Origin: Occultella aeris
Lineage (GTDB): Bacteria > Actinomycetota > Actinomycetes > Actinomycetales > Beutenbergiaceae
Assembly: GCF_902703175.1 (NCBI RefSeq)
Contig: NZ_CACRYJ010000006.1
Coordinates: 62,001 to 126,000 of the forward strand
DNA length: 64,000 nt
Reading direction: 5' to 3'
Shown: positions 35,016 to 44,123 of the stretch, one piece after another
How the letters are laid out: every line of letters begins with the position of its first letter
Numbering within the stretch: the stretch's first letter is position 1
The notes under the pieces: model-generated
Told to the model about the DNA's origin: nothing
What the model saw: the letters and a program-made list of their open reading frames with translations, nothing else
The model's database searches: none
Position numbers and translations under genes: made by a program

Positions 35016-36704
35016 ATGACCGCGACCACCGTGACCGACCACCGCCACGCCGCGCACCGCGCGCCCCGCGGGCAGCGGCGGGGCGGGACGTCGGTGCGCG
35101 AACCGTGGGCCGGCACCGGGCATCTGCTGCGGCTGGCCCTGCGGCGGGACCGGGTCCGCGTCCTCATCTGGTTCGTCGCGATCGTCGGGACCGTCGCGGC
35201 CACCGTGCCCGCGCTCGAGGTCGCCTATCCGGACGAGGCGGCCCGCCAGGCTCGCGCGGCTCTGCTCACGAACCCGTCCGCGGTCATCATGACCGGGCCC
35301 GCGTTCGGCCTCGAGGACTACACGCTCGGCGCGATGGTCGCCAACGAGCTGAGTCTGAGCCTGTTCGTGGCGGTCGCGGTGATGAGCATCCTGCTCACCG
35401 TCCGGCACACCCGGTCCGAGGAGGAGTCGGGCCGGACCGAACTCCTGCGCGCTCTGCCCGTCGGGCACTACGCGCCCGCGACTGCGGCCCTCGTGCATGT
35501 CGCTGCGGTGAACGCCGCGATCGGGGCCGGGACGGCGCTCGCGCTGCTCGGCAGCGGCCTGGCGGCGGCGAGCAGCCTCGCGATGGGACTGGCGACGGCG
35601 GTCACCGGACTGGTGTTCGGCGCCGTCGCCTCGGTCACGACCCAGGTGACCGCGCACGCCCGGGCCGCCACCGGGATGGCGATGGTCGTCCTCGCGGCCG
35701 CCTTCCTGGCTCGCGGCGTCGGCGACGTCATCGACGCGCAGGGGTCCTGGCTGTCCTGGCTCTCGCCGCTCGCGTGGGCCCAGCAGACCCGGCTCTTCGT
35801 GGACCTGCGCTGGTGGCCGCTGGTGCTGTCGCTCGCGCTGACGCTAGTCCTGCTCGCGGTGTCCGTGCGGCTCGCGCGGCACCGTGACCTCGGCGCCGGC
35901 CTGCGCCCGGAGCGCGGCGGCCGGGCGGCCGCGAGCCGAGGGCTCCTGAGCGGACCCGGCCCAGTCGGCCTCGCCCTGCGGCTGCTGCGCGGCACGATCA
36001 TCGGTTGGGCGATCGGCCTGGTGCTGATGGGGATCACGTTCGGCAGCCTCGCGAACTCGCTCGAGGACATGCTCGCAGAGGTCCCGGACCTCGGTGCCTG
36101 GATCGGGATCGGCAGCGGCGACCTGATCGACGCGTTCGCGGCCGCGATGCTGTCCTACCTCGTCTTCGGGGTCGGGGCGTTCGCCGTCGGGGCGGTGCTG
36201 CGGCTGAAGACGGAGGAGGAGGCCGGGCGCGGCGAGGCCGTGTTGGCCACCGGCGCCTCCCGGTTCGGCTGGGTCGCGAGCTGGTTCGGCGTCGTCATGG
36301 TGGCGGCCGTCGTGATGCTGGTGCTGTCCGGGGTCGGTCTTGGCCTTGGCGTGCAGGCCGCGACCGGATCCGCCGACGCCACGGCGCGGCTCGTCGGGGC
36401 GGCGCTGGCGTACCTGCCCGCCGTGCTGGTGATGGCTGGCTTGGCGCTCGCGCTGTTCGGTCTGGCGCCGGCATTCGCGGGGCTGGCCTGGGTGCTGGTT
36501 GCGTGGGTCGTCTTCGTGGGCTGGGTGGGCGCCCTGCTCAACCTGCCCGACGTGCTCGTCGGCCTCTCGCCGGTGGACCGCACGCCCACGGTGCCGGTCG
36601 AGGCTGCCGACGCCGGGCCGCTGCTCGTGCTCACGGCGATCGGCGCGGTGCTGACCGTTGCCGGCCTGCTCGGGGTCCGCCGTCGGGACATCCGCTCGAA
36701 CTAG
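35016..36704 (+). CDS. ABC exporter permease, duplicated ABC-2 type
   Basis: The 562-residue permease carries two six-helix halves. The first begins LLRLALRRDRVRVLIWFVAIVGTVAATVP and the second LALRLLRGTIIGWAIGLVLMGITFG. Each contains a conserved RTELLRALPV- or RGEAVLATGAS-like coupling segment (SEEESGRTELL; EEEAGRGEAVL). This is the permease type found with tetronasin-like and other antibiotic exporters in actinobacteria. It follows the ATPase gene after three bases. Its TAG stop shares the palindrome CTAG with the stop of the convergent gene. Confidence 0.88.
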   Translation: MTATTVTDHRHAAHRAPRGQRRGGTSVREPWAGTGHLLRLALRRDRVRVLIWFVAIVGTVAATVPALEVAYPDEAARQARAALLTNPSAVIMTGPAFGLEDYTLGAMVANELSLSLFVAVAVMSILLTVRHTRSEEESGRTELLRALPVGHYAPATAALVHVAAVNAAIGAGTALALLGSGLAAASSLAMGLATAVTGLVFGAVASVTTQVTAHARAATGMAMVVLAAAFLARGVGDVIDAQGSWLSWLSPLAWAQQTRLFVDLRWWPLVLSLALTLVLLAVSVRLARHRDLGAGLRPERGGRAAASRGLLSGPGPVGLALRLLRGTIIGWAIGLVLMGITFGSLANSLEDMLAEVPDLGAWIGIGSGDLIDAFAAAMLSYLVFGVGAFAVGAVLRLKTEEEAGRGEAVLATGASRFGWVASWFGVVMVAAVVMLVLSGVGLGLGVQAATGSADATARLVGAALAYLPAVLVMAGLALALFGLAPAFAGLAWVLVAWVVFVGWVGALLNLPDVLVGLSPVDRTPTVPVEAADAGPLLVLTAIGAVLTVAGLLGVRRRDIRSN

Positions 36705-37792
36705 TGCCCGACGGCGCTCGCGCCGTTCGCGGGGACGGCCGCGGTTCGGACGTGTCCGGCAAACGAGAGCAGTGCGCCGACTCCGGCCCAGAGACCGAGC
36801 GCGAGCCAGGCCGCGCCGGTGTCCGCCGCCGGGAAGTACGACACGTCACGCAGCAGGGTGCCGCTCGCGCCGGGCGGGAACCACTGGCCGATCGCGCCCC
36901 AGTGCCACGGGAGGAACTCGGGCGGGACGGCCACGCCGGAGATCGGGTTCGCGACGAGCATCATGAGCACGGCTCCAAGGGCGACACCCCCGCGACCCAG
37001 GATCGCGACGAACCCGGTGATCGGGGCCGCGATCGCCGCGAGCGCGAGGGCGATCACGCCGGCGTTGAGCCACCAGTCGCCCTGGAGTGAGCCGAACCAG
37101 CTCTGCAGGATGCCGGTGAGCAGGAGGCCCCCCGCGCCGGCGTAGGCGACGACCGCGACTACGCGGCGCAGCGGGCCCACGACACCGAGCGAGATCGCGA
37201 TGCCCCCGGCCAGGCCGCCGAGCACGAGCGGGAACATGGCCGCCGTGAGCCCGGTGCCACGTGGGTCGTCGGCAGAGAGGGGGACGACGTCGGTCACCGT
37301 GACCGAGGGCGGCGCCGCGTCCGCGACCGGCGCGCCCGAGGCTGCGGCCTCGTGGAGCGCGGCGAATGCAGCTCCCGTCAACTGGTCCTGGATCTGCGCA
37401 GCGATCCCGGTGAGCAGCTGGTGGGTGGCCGCGCTCGCGGCCGAGGAGGTGAGGACCTCGGGCTGCTCTCCGAGGATCACGGCGCCGTAGACCTCGCGGG
37501 CCTCGATCGCAGCCACGGCGGCCTCCCGGTCGCTCGCGGGGATCAGCTCGAGGGCGCCGGGCTGGGCCTCATCGGCCGTGGCACGCAGCGCGTCGATGGC
37601 GGGAGCGGGGCCGATGGCGGCGATCGGGACGTCGCGCGGCGCGGCGGTCACCGCCGGCCAGGAGAACGCGAGGACGAGAACGCCGACGGCGGCCGCGACG
37701 ACGAGGGCGAGGGTGAGGACGCGGCCCATCTGGGTCGGCGGGGTGGGGAGCCGGGGTGCGTCGACGTCCGGCGCGGGGGCCAGGGTGGTCAT
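36701..37792 (-). CDS. ABC-2/YhgE-Pip-like membrane protein
   Basis: The 363-residue protein has one N-terminal membrane helix (LTLALVVAAAVGVLVLAFSWPAV), an extracytoplasmic domain of about 150 residues (ALELIPASDREAAVAAIEAREVYGAVILGEQPEV...), and a C-terminal block of about five helices ending in TLLRDVSYFPAAD...LLSFAGHVR. This layout fits the YhgE/Pip or ABC-2 permease-like group of envelope proteins. The function is unknown. It is divergent from a TetR regulator (37938), and its stop codon TAG overlaps that of the convergent exporter permease. Confidence 0.72.
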   Translation of the reverse strand: MTTLAPAPDVDAPRLPTPPTQMGRVLTLALVVAAAVGVLVLAFSWPAVTAAPRDVPIAAIGPAPAIDALRATADEAQPGALELIPASDREAAVAAIEAREVYGAVILGEQPEVLTSSAASAATHQLLTGIAAQIQDQLTGAAFAALHEAAASGAPVADAAPPSVTVTDVVPLSADDPRGTGLTAAMFPLVLGGLAGGIAISLGVVGPLRRVVAVVAYAGAGGLLLTGILQSWFGSLQGDWWLNAGVIALALAAIAAPITGFVAILGRGGVALGAVLMMLVANPISGVAVPPEFLPWHWGAIGQWFPPGASGTLLRDVSYFPAADTGAAWLALGLWAGVGALLSFAGHVRTAAVPANGASAVGH

Positions 37793-37828
37793 GGAGAGCT
37801 CCAGGGTAGATTCCGGATCGAGCCATAA

Positions 37829-37846
37829 AAAACGGAGGTTCGTTTT
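37829..37846. promoter_or_regulatory. TetR operator candidate (AAAACG-N6-CGTTTT)
   Basis: Perfect 6-base arms AAAACG and CGTTTT around GAGGTT lie between the divergent membrane protein and TetR genes, in an unusually AT-rich patch. A second, wider repeat uses GAGGTTC (37835-37841) and GAACCTC (37860-37866). TAGACT at 37872-37877 is a likely -10 element for the TetR gene. Confidence 0.55.
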
Positions 37847-37937
37847 GTATGGACAGCGTGAACCTCGCATCTAGACTTGTCAACCGGACGCCGGCAGCAC
37901 CCGAGCAGACGACAGCAGCAACCAGGAATGAGGCCCG

Positions 37938-38531
37938 ATGCCGCGCATCACGCAGGCGCGCCGTGAGGCGCGCCGGGACCAGATCCGCGCGGCGGCACTG
38001 CGCGCGTTCGCGGCCAAGGGATACCAGCGCACCTCGATCGCGGACGTCGTCAGCGAGTCCGGGCTCTCCGCGGGGGCCATCTACGGGCACTATGCCGACA
38101 AGGGCGAGCTGTTCGGCGCCGTCGCCCAGCACGTGCTGTCCCGTCGGGACGACGAGATCGCCGCCGCATCCCACGAGGGCGTGCCGCCCTCCCCGTACGA
38201 GATCCTCGTCCTCCTGACGGGCGGCATGGCCCGCGACCTCTCCGACGGTCGCGTGCTGGTCCAGCTCTGGTCCGAGTCGACGGTCGACCCTGCGCTCCAC
38301 GCGGTGGTGCAGAGGGTCGTGGGTTCCGTGCGCGGGGTGCTCGGGGACGCGCTGCGGAACTGGTTCGCGACCCGCCCCGACCTGGCGCCCGACGGCCCCG
38401 ACGCCGCCGCGCACCTGCTCCTACCCGTCGTGATGGGCCTAGGGCAGTCGTTCATCATGCAGCGTGCACTGCTGGAGGACTTCGACCCGGACGCCTACCT
38501 CGCCGCGGCAGAGGCGATCCTGCCCCGCTGA
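37938..38531 (+). CDS. TetR-family regulator
   Basis: The 197-residue protein has a typical TetR N terminus (ITQARREARRDQIRAAALRAFAAKGYQRTSIADVVSESGLSAGAIYGHYADKGELF) and a C-terminal domain with VLVQLWSESTVDPALHAVVQRVV. It is divergent from the YhgE/Pip-like gene with palindromic DNA in between, so it probably represses that gene. The leader from the inferred -10 element to the ATG is about 55 bases, unlike the leaderless genes nearby. Confidence 0.9.
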   Translation: MPRITQARREARRDQIRAAALRAFAAKGYQRTSIADVVSESGLSAGAIYGHYADKGELFGAVAQHVLSRRDDEIAAASHEGVPPSPYEILVLLTGGMARDLSDGRVLVQLWSESTVDPALHAVVQRVVGSVRGVLGDALRNWFATRPDLAPDGPDAAAHLLLPVVMGLGQSFIMQRALLEDFDPDAYLAAAEAILPR

Positions 38532-38662
38532 TCGGTGCCCGTGGGCGCTCGCCGCGGGGCCCGGCCGCCCTCTACGGTGGGATCGGGCGCCGCAGACTCC
38601 GGTGCTGTGAGGGTCGGCGCCGAGGCCGGCCCCCGAAAGTCGAGAGCGAGGACGCGCGGGTC

Positions 38663-39310
38663 ATGAGGCAGCAGGAGCAAGCCTTCCGCCCGCGGCAACG
38701 CGGAGCGGCGGTGACCGCGTTCGTGTGCGCGGTGGTGCTGTCCCTCGCCTGCGTGGTGGAGGCGGGCCTCGCGAACTGGCTGACGGGCCGGACGATGCCG
38801 CGGCCCCGCTCGGACGACGCCCTGGAGTTCCTGCGCGCCCACGACGAGCTACTCCTGGCCATCGGTGGCCTGTACCTGATCGCAGCCGGCGCCTTGCTGG
38901 TGTTCGGTCTCGTCGTCCCGCGCGCAGTGCCATCCGAACGTCGGCTCGGGCTGGCCCACCTCGCCGCCGTGGCGGCCCTGGCGATCGCGGCCGGCGCCGG
39001 GCTCGCCCTGGCGTTCTCCGGCGCGATGGGCAGCGAGCGTGCGGTGCACCTCCTGCACTCGACGCTCACCGTGGTCGGCGGCCCGGTGCACGTCGCGACG
39101 CTCGGCCTGTACGTGCTGGCGTTGTCCCGGTCGCGGGCCTACGCCCCGCCCGAACGGGTCTTCGGTGTGGTCGCCGCCGTGGTGGCGGTGATGGGGCTGC
39201 TCTCGCTCCCGGTGGTGCCGTGGGGCGTCGTGGCCACCGCCGGGCGCATCCTGTGCCTGGCGTGGCTACTGATCACCACGAACCGGCTGGCGCTGCGCAG
39301 CCCCTACTGA
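38663..39310 (+). CDS. Multi-pass membrane protein of unknown function
   Basis: I do not recognise the family. The 215-residue protein has about six hydrophobic segments (AVTAFVCAVVLSLACVVEAGL, LLLAIGGLYLIAAGALLVFGL, LAHLAAVAALAIAAGAGLALAFSG, VGGPVHVATLGLYVLAL, VFGVVAAVVAVMGLLSLPV, ILCLAWLLIT). The first loop carries DALEFLRAHDEL. No catalytic motif is evident. It stands alone between the TetR gene and a convergent GNAT gene. Confidence 0.65.
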   Translation: MRQQEQAFRPRQRGAAVTAFVCAVVLSLACVVEAGLANWLTGRTMPRPRSDDALEFLRAHDELLLAIGGLYLIAAGALLVFGLVVPRAVPSERRLGLAHLAAVAALAIAAGAGLALAFSGAMGSERAVHLLHSTLTVVGGPVHVATLGLYVLALSRSRAYAPPERVFGVVAAVVAVMGLLSLPVVPWGVVATAGRILCLAWLLITTNRLALRSPY

Positions 39311-39346
39311 TCGGAGCGGTCGAGCTCGCGGACGTCAACCAGCGAA

Positions 39347-39805
39347 CTACAGCGCCTTCGCGAAGCAGCGCGAGTCCTCGGAGTCCTCGTACGGCTCGTA
39401 GTTATCGATGATCCGGTAGCCCTCGGAGGAGTAGAGCCCGATCGCCTCCTCGAGCAGGACGCCGGTCTCCAGGACGAGCTGGGTGACCTTGCGCTGGACG
39501 GCGATCGCCTCGAGCTCGCGAAGGATCACCTTGGCCAGGCCCTTGCGGCGCTGCTCGGGCACCACGTACATCCGGTTCAGTTCCGCGGTGCCCGCCTGGA
39601 ATGCGGGCGCCGGATCGCGTAGGACGCCGCAGCCCACGGCCACGCCGGCGTCGTCCCGGACCAGCAGCCCGACGGCGACCGTTCCCGGTTCGAGCGGCTG
39701 TGCGGCCATCTCGTCGCCGTAGCGCTCGATCACCTCGGCCTCCTGCGCAGTCACGAGCCGCTGCAGGTCGGGGTCGGTCCAATCGACGCGTACCAACGTG
39801 GTCAT
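39347..39805 (-). CDS. GNAT-family N-acetyltransferase
   Basis: The 152-residue protein shows the GNAT core: GLLVRDDAGVAVGCGVLR, TAELNRMYVVPEQRRKGLAKVILRELE (acetyl-CoA loop RRKGLA), and LVLETGVLLEEAIGLYSSEGYRII. It transfers an acetyl group from acetyl-CoA to an unknown small molecule or protein. GGAGGTAGGAC precedes the ATG. It is monocistronic. Confidence 0.9.
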   Translation of the reverse strand: MTTLVRVDWTDPDLQRLVTAQEAEVIERYGDEMAAQPLEPGTVAVGLLVRDDAGVAVGCGVLRDPAPAFQAGTAELNRMYVVPEQRRKGLAKVILRELEAIAVQRKVTQLVLETGVLLEEAIGLYSSEGYRIIDNYEPYEDSEDSRCFAKAL

Positions 39806-39944
39806 GTCCTACCTCCGCGGGGAATCGGGGTCACCGAGCGACCGGATGCCTTGAACGTTACCCCGAGCCCGCGTCCGAGGGCACGGATCCTGATCCGTCG
39901 ACCATCCTGCGGGAGGCTGCTGACCCCGCTCCCGGCCCGCCGAG

Positions 39945-41183
39945 TCAGCCGCCGGCCAGCGTGAGCACGATCAGACCCAGGTTGAGGGCCACTACGGCGA
40001 CAACGATTCCGGTCAGCAGCCAGCGGATGACCGGGCCGTTCGCCGATTCACCCATCAGGGTGCGGTCCGAGGTCAGCCGTAGCAGCGGGACCAGCGCGAA
40101 CGGGATACCGAAGCTCAGCACCACCTGGGAGACCACCAGCGCCCAGGTCGGGTCGACGCCGGCGGCGAGCAGGATCAGGGCAGGCACCAGTGTCACGGCG
40201 CGCCGGGCCAGGACCGGGATCCGGCGGTGCAGCAGGCCGGCCATGATGGTGGCGCCCGCGTAGCTGCCGACCGACGTGGACGCGAGCCCGGACGCGAGCA
40301 GCCCGATCGCGAACACCATGCCGATCGCCGGGCCGAGTGCGTCGGTGACGGCGGCGTGGGCGCCCTCGATGGTGTCCGTACCGGGTACCCCCTGCAGGCT
40401 GGACGCGGCCAGGAGCAGCATCGCGATGTTCACGCACCCGGCCACCCCGAGCGCGGCGACGACGTCCCATCGGGTCGCCCGGAGCAGCGTCGGGAGCCTC
40501 CCGTCGGCCTTGCCATGCCGGTCCCGGGCCAGCGCCGAATGCACGTAGATCGCGTGTGGCATCACGGTGGCCCCCAGCATCGACGTCGCCAGCAACACGC
40601 TGTCCGCGCCGGCGAAGCGGGGCACCAGGCCGCTGACCATCTCGCCGCCGTCGGGCGGGTTGACGAACAGGCCGGCGACGAACCCGACGGTGATCACGGC
40701 GAGCAGCGCGACGATGACCGACTCGAAGCGGCGCTGGCCGTGCCGGTCCGCGACGAGGAGCATCAGCATCGAGATCACACCGACGATGAGCCCACCCAGT
40801 GGCAGCGGCAGCCCGAACAGCAGGTTCAGTGCGATCGCCCCACCGATCACCTCGGCCAGGTCCGTGGCCGCGGCGACGAGTTCGGCCTGCGCCCAGTACG
40901 CGAGGCGCGGCTTGCGGCGCAGCCGGCGGCCGAGGAGCTCGGGCATCGTGGCGCCGGTGACCAGCCCGAGCTTCGCGGACTGGTACTGGACCAGAACGGC
41001 CATCAGGTTCGCCGCGACCAGCACCCAGAGCAGCAGGTACCCGTACCGGGCGCCGGCGGTGAGGTTCGCGGCCACGTTCCCCGGGTCGACGTAGGCGACC
41101 GCGGCTACGAAGGCCGGGCCGAGCAGCGGAAGCAGGTGCCGCCGTCGGGCATTGGCCTGCTTGTCAGTGGTCGCGGTCGCCAC
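39945..41183 (-). CDS. mntH: NRAMP-type Mn2+/Fe2+ transporter MntH
   Basis: The 412-residue transporter has the NRAMP signatures [13 protein letters not shown] in the first helix and [17 protein letters not shown] in the sixth (the MPH motif), and about 11 membrane helices. It imports Mn2+ with protons. GTG 41183 is chosen because GGAGG lies five bases upstream; a GTG at 41189 is also in frame but overlaps that site. A perfect 22-bp inverted repeat immediately upstream suggests control by a metal-dependent DtxR/MntR-type repressor, which is not encoded in this window. Confidence 0.92.
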   Translation of the reverse strand: MATATTDKQANARRRHLLPLLGPAFVAAVAYVDPGNVAANLTAGARYGYLLLWVLVAANLMAVLVQYQSAKLGLVTGATMPELLGRRLRRKPRLAYWAQAELVAAATDLAEVIGGAIALNLLFGLPLPLGGLIVGVISMLMLLVADRHGQRRFESVIVALLAVITVGFVAGLFVNPPDGGEMVSGLVPRFAGADSVLLATSMLGATVMPHAIYVHSALARDRHGKADGRLPTLLRATRWDVVAALGVAGCVNIAMLLLAASSLQGVPGTDTIEGAHAAVTDALGPAIGMVFAIGLLASGLASTSVGSYAGATIMAGLLHRRIPVLARRAVTLVPALILLAAGVDPTWALVVSQVVLSFGIPFALVPLLRLTSDRTLMGESANGPVIRWLLTGIVVAVVALNLGLIVLTLAGG

Positions 41184-41199
41184 CAGCACCTCCAGGTGA

Positions 41200-41221
41200 A
41201 AAGTTCGGGTGTCCGAACTTT
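41200..41221. promoter_or_regulatory. 22-bp perfect inverted repeat upstream of mntH (probable metal-repressor operator)
   Basis: AAAGTTCGG (41200-41208) and CCGAACTTT (41213-41221) are perfect 9-base arms around GTGT, 17 bases ahead of the mntH start. The size and position suit a DtxR/MntR-family dimer pair. The identity of the regulator is inferred from the gene it controls. Confidence 0.7.
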
Positions 41222-41281
41222 AGCCCACAACAGGGGTCCTGGGTGTGACCAACGGCTCACTCCATCCGCGCCGTGTCCGGC

Positions 41282-41287
41282 TAGGGT
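41282..41287 (+). promoter_or_regulatory. -10 element of a probable leaderless promoter (lpd)
   Basis: TAGGGT is followed by seven bases (TGGGAGG) and GTG 41295. The GGGAGG abuts the start codon too closely to act as a ribosome-binding site, which favours a leaderless mRNA. Confidence 0.5.
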
Positions 41288-41294
41288 TGGGAGG

Positions 41295-42695
41295 GTGACT
41301 GGACACTATGACGTTGTTGTTCTCGGCGCCGGACCCGGCGGATATGTGGCTGCCATTCGCGCGGCGCAGCTCGGGCAGAGCGTGGCGATCGTGGAGAAGC
41401 AGTACTGGGGCGGTGTCTGCCTGAACGTCGGCTGCATCCCGTCCAAGGCGCTGCTGCGGAACGCGGAACTGGCCCACATCTTCAACCATCAGGCTTCCAC
41501 GTTCGGGATCACCGGTGAGGTGAGCTTCGATTTCGGTGCGGCGTTCGACCGCAGCCGCGACGTCGCCGACGGCCGCGTCAAGGGCGTCCACTTCCTGATG
41601 AAGAAGAACAAGATCACCGAGTATGACGGGCTCGGCTCCTTCGCGGACGGCAAGACCCTGAACGTCGAGCTCAGCGCCGGTGGCACCGAGCAGATCACGT
41701 TCGACAACGTCATCATCGCCACCGGCTCCACCGTGCGGCTGCTGCCCGGCGTCGAGCTGAGCAAGAACGTCGTCACCTACGAGGAGCAGATCCTCACCCG
41801 TGACCTGCCCTCCTCGATCGTGATCGTCGGCGCGGGCGCCATCGGCATGGAGTTCGCCTACGTGCTGAAGAACTACGGCGTGGACGTGACCATCGTCGAG
41901 TTCCTCGACCGGGCCCTGCCGAACGAGGACGTCGAGGTCTCCAAGGAGATCGCGAAGAACTACAAGAAACTCGGCGTGAACATCCTCACCTCCACCAAGG
42001 TCGAGACCGTCACCGACGACGGCTCCTCGGTGAAGGTGGCCTACACCGACGCGAAGGGCAACGCCGGCGAGCTCGTCGCGGACAAGGTCCTCATGTCGAT
42101 CGGGTTCGCTCCGCGCGTGGAGGGCTACGGCCTGGAGCGGGCCGGCGTGCAGCTCACCGAGCGTGGCGCCATCGCGATCGACGAGCGGATGCGCACCAAC
42201 GTGCCCGGCATCTACGCGATCGGTGACGTCACCGCGAAGCTGCAGCTCGCGCACGTCGCGGAGGCGCAGGGCGTGGTCGCCGCCGAGACCATCGCCGGCG
42301 CCGAGACCCTGGAGCTGGGCGACTACCGGATGATGCCGCGCGCCACGTTCTGCCAGCCGCAGGTGGCCAGCTTCGGTCTCACCGAGGCCCAGGCCCGCGA
42401 CGAGGGCTACGACGTCAAGGTCGTGAAGTTCCCGTTCACCGCCAACGGCAAGGCGCACGGACTGGGCGAGCCGACCGGGTTCGTGAAGCTCGTCGCCGAC
42501 GCGAAGTACAACGAGCTGCTCGGCGGGCACCTCATCGGCCCGGACGTCTCCGAGCTGCTGCCCGAGCTGACGCTCGCGCAGAAGTGGGACCTCACCGCGA
42601 ACGAGCTGGCCCGGAACGTGCACACGCACCCGACGCTGAGCGAGGCGTTGCAGGAGGGCTTCCACGGGTTGACCGGGCACATGATCAACTTCTGA
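41295..42695 (+). CDS. lpdA: Dihydrolipoyl dehydrogenase (E3)
   Basis: The 466-residue flavoprotein has the FAD loop [21 protein letters not shown], the redox disulfide [16 protein letters not shown], the NAD-binding loop [34 protein letters not shown] and the C-terminal [10 protein letters not shown] with the catalytic His-Glu pair. It reoxidises lipoyl groups of 2-oxoacid dehydrogenase complexes and passes electrons to NAD. The GTG start is set by the -10 box and by [16 protein letters not shown] matching family starts. No E1 or E2 gene is adjacent; lpd is often monocistronic in actinobacteria. Confidence 0.95.
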   Translation: MTGHYDVVVLGAGPGGYVAAIRAAQLGQSVAIVEKQYWGGVCLNVGCIPSKALLRNAELAHIFNHQASTFGITGEVSFDFGAAFDRSRDVADGRVKGVHFLMKKNKITEYDGLGSFADGKTLNVELSAGGTEQITFDNVIIATGSTVRLLPGVELSKNVVTYEEQILTRDLPSSIVIVGAGAIGMEFAYVLKNYGVDVTIVEFLDRALPNEDVEVSKEIAKNYKKLGVNILTSTKVETVTDDGSSVKVAYTDAKGNAGELVADKVLMSIGFAPRVEGYGLERAGVQLTERGAIAIDERMRTNVPGIYAIGDVTAKLQLAHVAEAQGVVAAETIAGAETLELGDYRMMPRATFCQPQVASFGLTEAQARDEGYDVKVVKFPFTANGKAHGLGEPTGFVKLVADAKYNELLGGHLIGPDVSELLPELTLAQKWDLTANELARNVHTHPTLSEALQEGFHGLTGHMINF

Positions 42696-42720
42696 ATCGG
42701 CTGACGGCCGCCGGCTGAGT

Positions 42721-42777
42721 CGAGTGCGCGCAAACCCCCGGTCCCGGGCGATCGGACCGGGGGTTTGCGCGCACTCG
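42721..42777. terminator. Very long hairpin terminator (24-bp perfect stem, 9-nt loop)
   Basis: The bases 42721-42744 and 42754-42777 are perfectly complementary over 24 pairs; the arms start CGAGTGCGCGC and end GCGCGCACTCG. The loop is CGGGCGATC. It lies 26 bases after the lpd stop. There is no T-run, as is usual for actinobacterial terminators. The length is far above the typical 8-14 bp. Confidence 0.8.
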
Positions 42778-42837
42778 TTGCCGTCAGGCCACGCCGGGGG
42801 CATCATTGACCCACGGCTCCGGCAGCCGGCCGCCTGC

Positions 42838-42857
42838 CTCGCACCGACCGGTGCGAG
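42838..42857. repeat. Small inverted repeat in the lpd - glyoxalase-fusion intergenic region
   Basis: CTCGCACC (42838-42845) and GGTGCGAG (42850-42857) flank GACC. It lies 111 bases upstream of the fusion gene start and could be an operator or a second hairpin. No function can be assigned. The rest of 42778-42968 shows nothing recognisable apart from GAGGAA before the next ATG. Confidence 0.4.
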
Positions 42858-42968
42858 TTGGTGAATGCCGATCACGCACGGCCACCGTCAACGCACCCGA
42901 CGAGAACCCGCGCGGAGGACGTCGGCAACGCAGGCACCGAGTGATCGGCTCCGCCGTGAGGAATCGTC

Positions 42969-43973
42969 ATGAACACCGTGCCCACCACCGATGAGGCCAA
43001 GGTGCAGGCCAAGCGCCTGCGCACCGCCCTGGCTGCCGCGGGGATCGACGTCGGCCATTCGGCATCGCTCGAGCTGCTCGCGAAGTCACACGGGCTCGCG
43101 GACTGGAACACCCTGATCGGCACCGCCGGACCTGCCGGCAGAGCCGGCTCCCGCTCGGGCGACCCGAGCGGAACCGGCGGCAACCGCGCGACCGCGACCT
43201 CCGCCGTCGTCCCCATCCTGCGCATGTTCGACTGGGACAAGGCGCAGGACTTCTACGTGGGCTACCTCGGCTGGACCGTGGACTGGGGCCACCGGTTCGA
43301 GGCTCACCTGCCGTTGTACGTACAGGTGACGTCCCCGGACGGCGCCCGGCTGCACCTCTCGGAACACCACGGTGATGGCACCCCGGGGACCGCGGTGCTC
43401 ATCGAGGTCGCGGATGCCGCCGCGGTCCACGCCGCGCTCGCCACGAAGGACTACTCGTTCGCAGCGCCGGGCCTCGAGGAGGTGCCCTGGGGGCGGACCG
43501 TCACGGTCCACGACCCGTCCGGCAACCGGCTCACCTTCCTGCAGGCCGACGGGGATCGGGCCCGTGCCGACCGGGAACTCCCGCCGATCGTCACGGAGGT
43601 CACCATTCCGCTCGAGCCCGGGGCCGCCTTCGATCTGTTCACGTCGTTCACGTGGTGGGTCGAGTACGGCCGGGAGATCGGCGCGCCGGTCACGGTCTCG
43701 GATGAGGTGGCGTTCGAGAACCGCCAGGGCCGGCTGCCGATCGGGCGCGTGCTGCACCGGCACCGACCCACGCACTGGGCGATGACGTTCACGCTCGCTC
43801 AGGATCCCGCGACGCCGACCCGGCTGGACGTGCACTTCCGGCCCGTCGACGGCGGCACCAGGGTTCGGTTGGAACACGGAGGCTGGGATGCGCGCAACGG
43901 CGAGCGGCGTGGGAAGTTCAACGACTGGCCGGTGATCCTGGGGACCTTCGAATCCGCGGCACGGGCGGTCTGA
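42969..43973 (+). CDS. Fusion of glyoxalase-related N-terminal domain, VOC domain and SRPBCC (AHSA1-like) domain
   Basis: The 334-residue protein has three parts. Residues 1-50 (DEAKVQAKRLRTALAAAGIDVGHSASLELLAKSHGLADWNTLIG) match the small helical glyoxalase-related domain. Residues about 75-200 form a bleomycin-resistance-like VOC domain (PILRMFDWDKAQDFYVGYLGWTVDW; LYVQVTSPDGARLHLSEHHGDG; VHDPSGNRLTFLQ). Residues about 210-334 form an SRPBCC/AHSA1-type domain (ITEVTIPLEPGAAFDLFTSF-like start; GGTRVRLEHGGWD). Each part alone is common; the combined protein could bind and act on one hydrophobic ligand. GAGGAA precedes the ATG. Confidence 0.8.
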   Translation: MNTVPTTDEAKVQAKRLRTALAAAGIDVGHSASLELLAKSHGLADWNTLIGTAGPAGRAGSRSGDPSGTGGNRATATSAVVPILRMFDWDKAQDFYVGYLGWTVDWGHRFEAHLPLYVQVTSPDGARLHLSEHHGDGTPGTAVLIEVADAAAVHAALATKDYSFAAPGLEEVPWGRTVTVHDPSGNRLTFLQADGDRARADRELPPIVTEVTIPLEPGAAFDLFTSFTWWVEYGREIGAPVTVSDEVAFENRQGRLPIGRVLHRHRPTHWAMTFTLAQDPATPTRLDVHFRPVDGGTRVRLEHGGWDARNGERRGKFNDWPVILGTFESAARAV

Positions 43974-44123
43974 CGCGTTGAGATAGGACCAGGCTCGTCG
44001 ACCTCTTACATCAGCGGGTCCGAGGTCGAAGCGTCGGGTACTACGTGAGCGGGCGCTCGCGCGGAAGCGCCGCGATCCAGCGGACAACTGAGGTGGCGGG
44101 TCGGATGATTGTGGCACGTCCAC

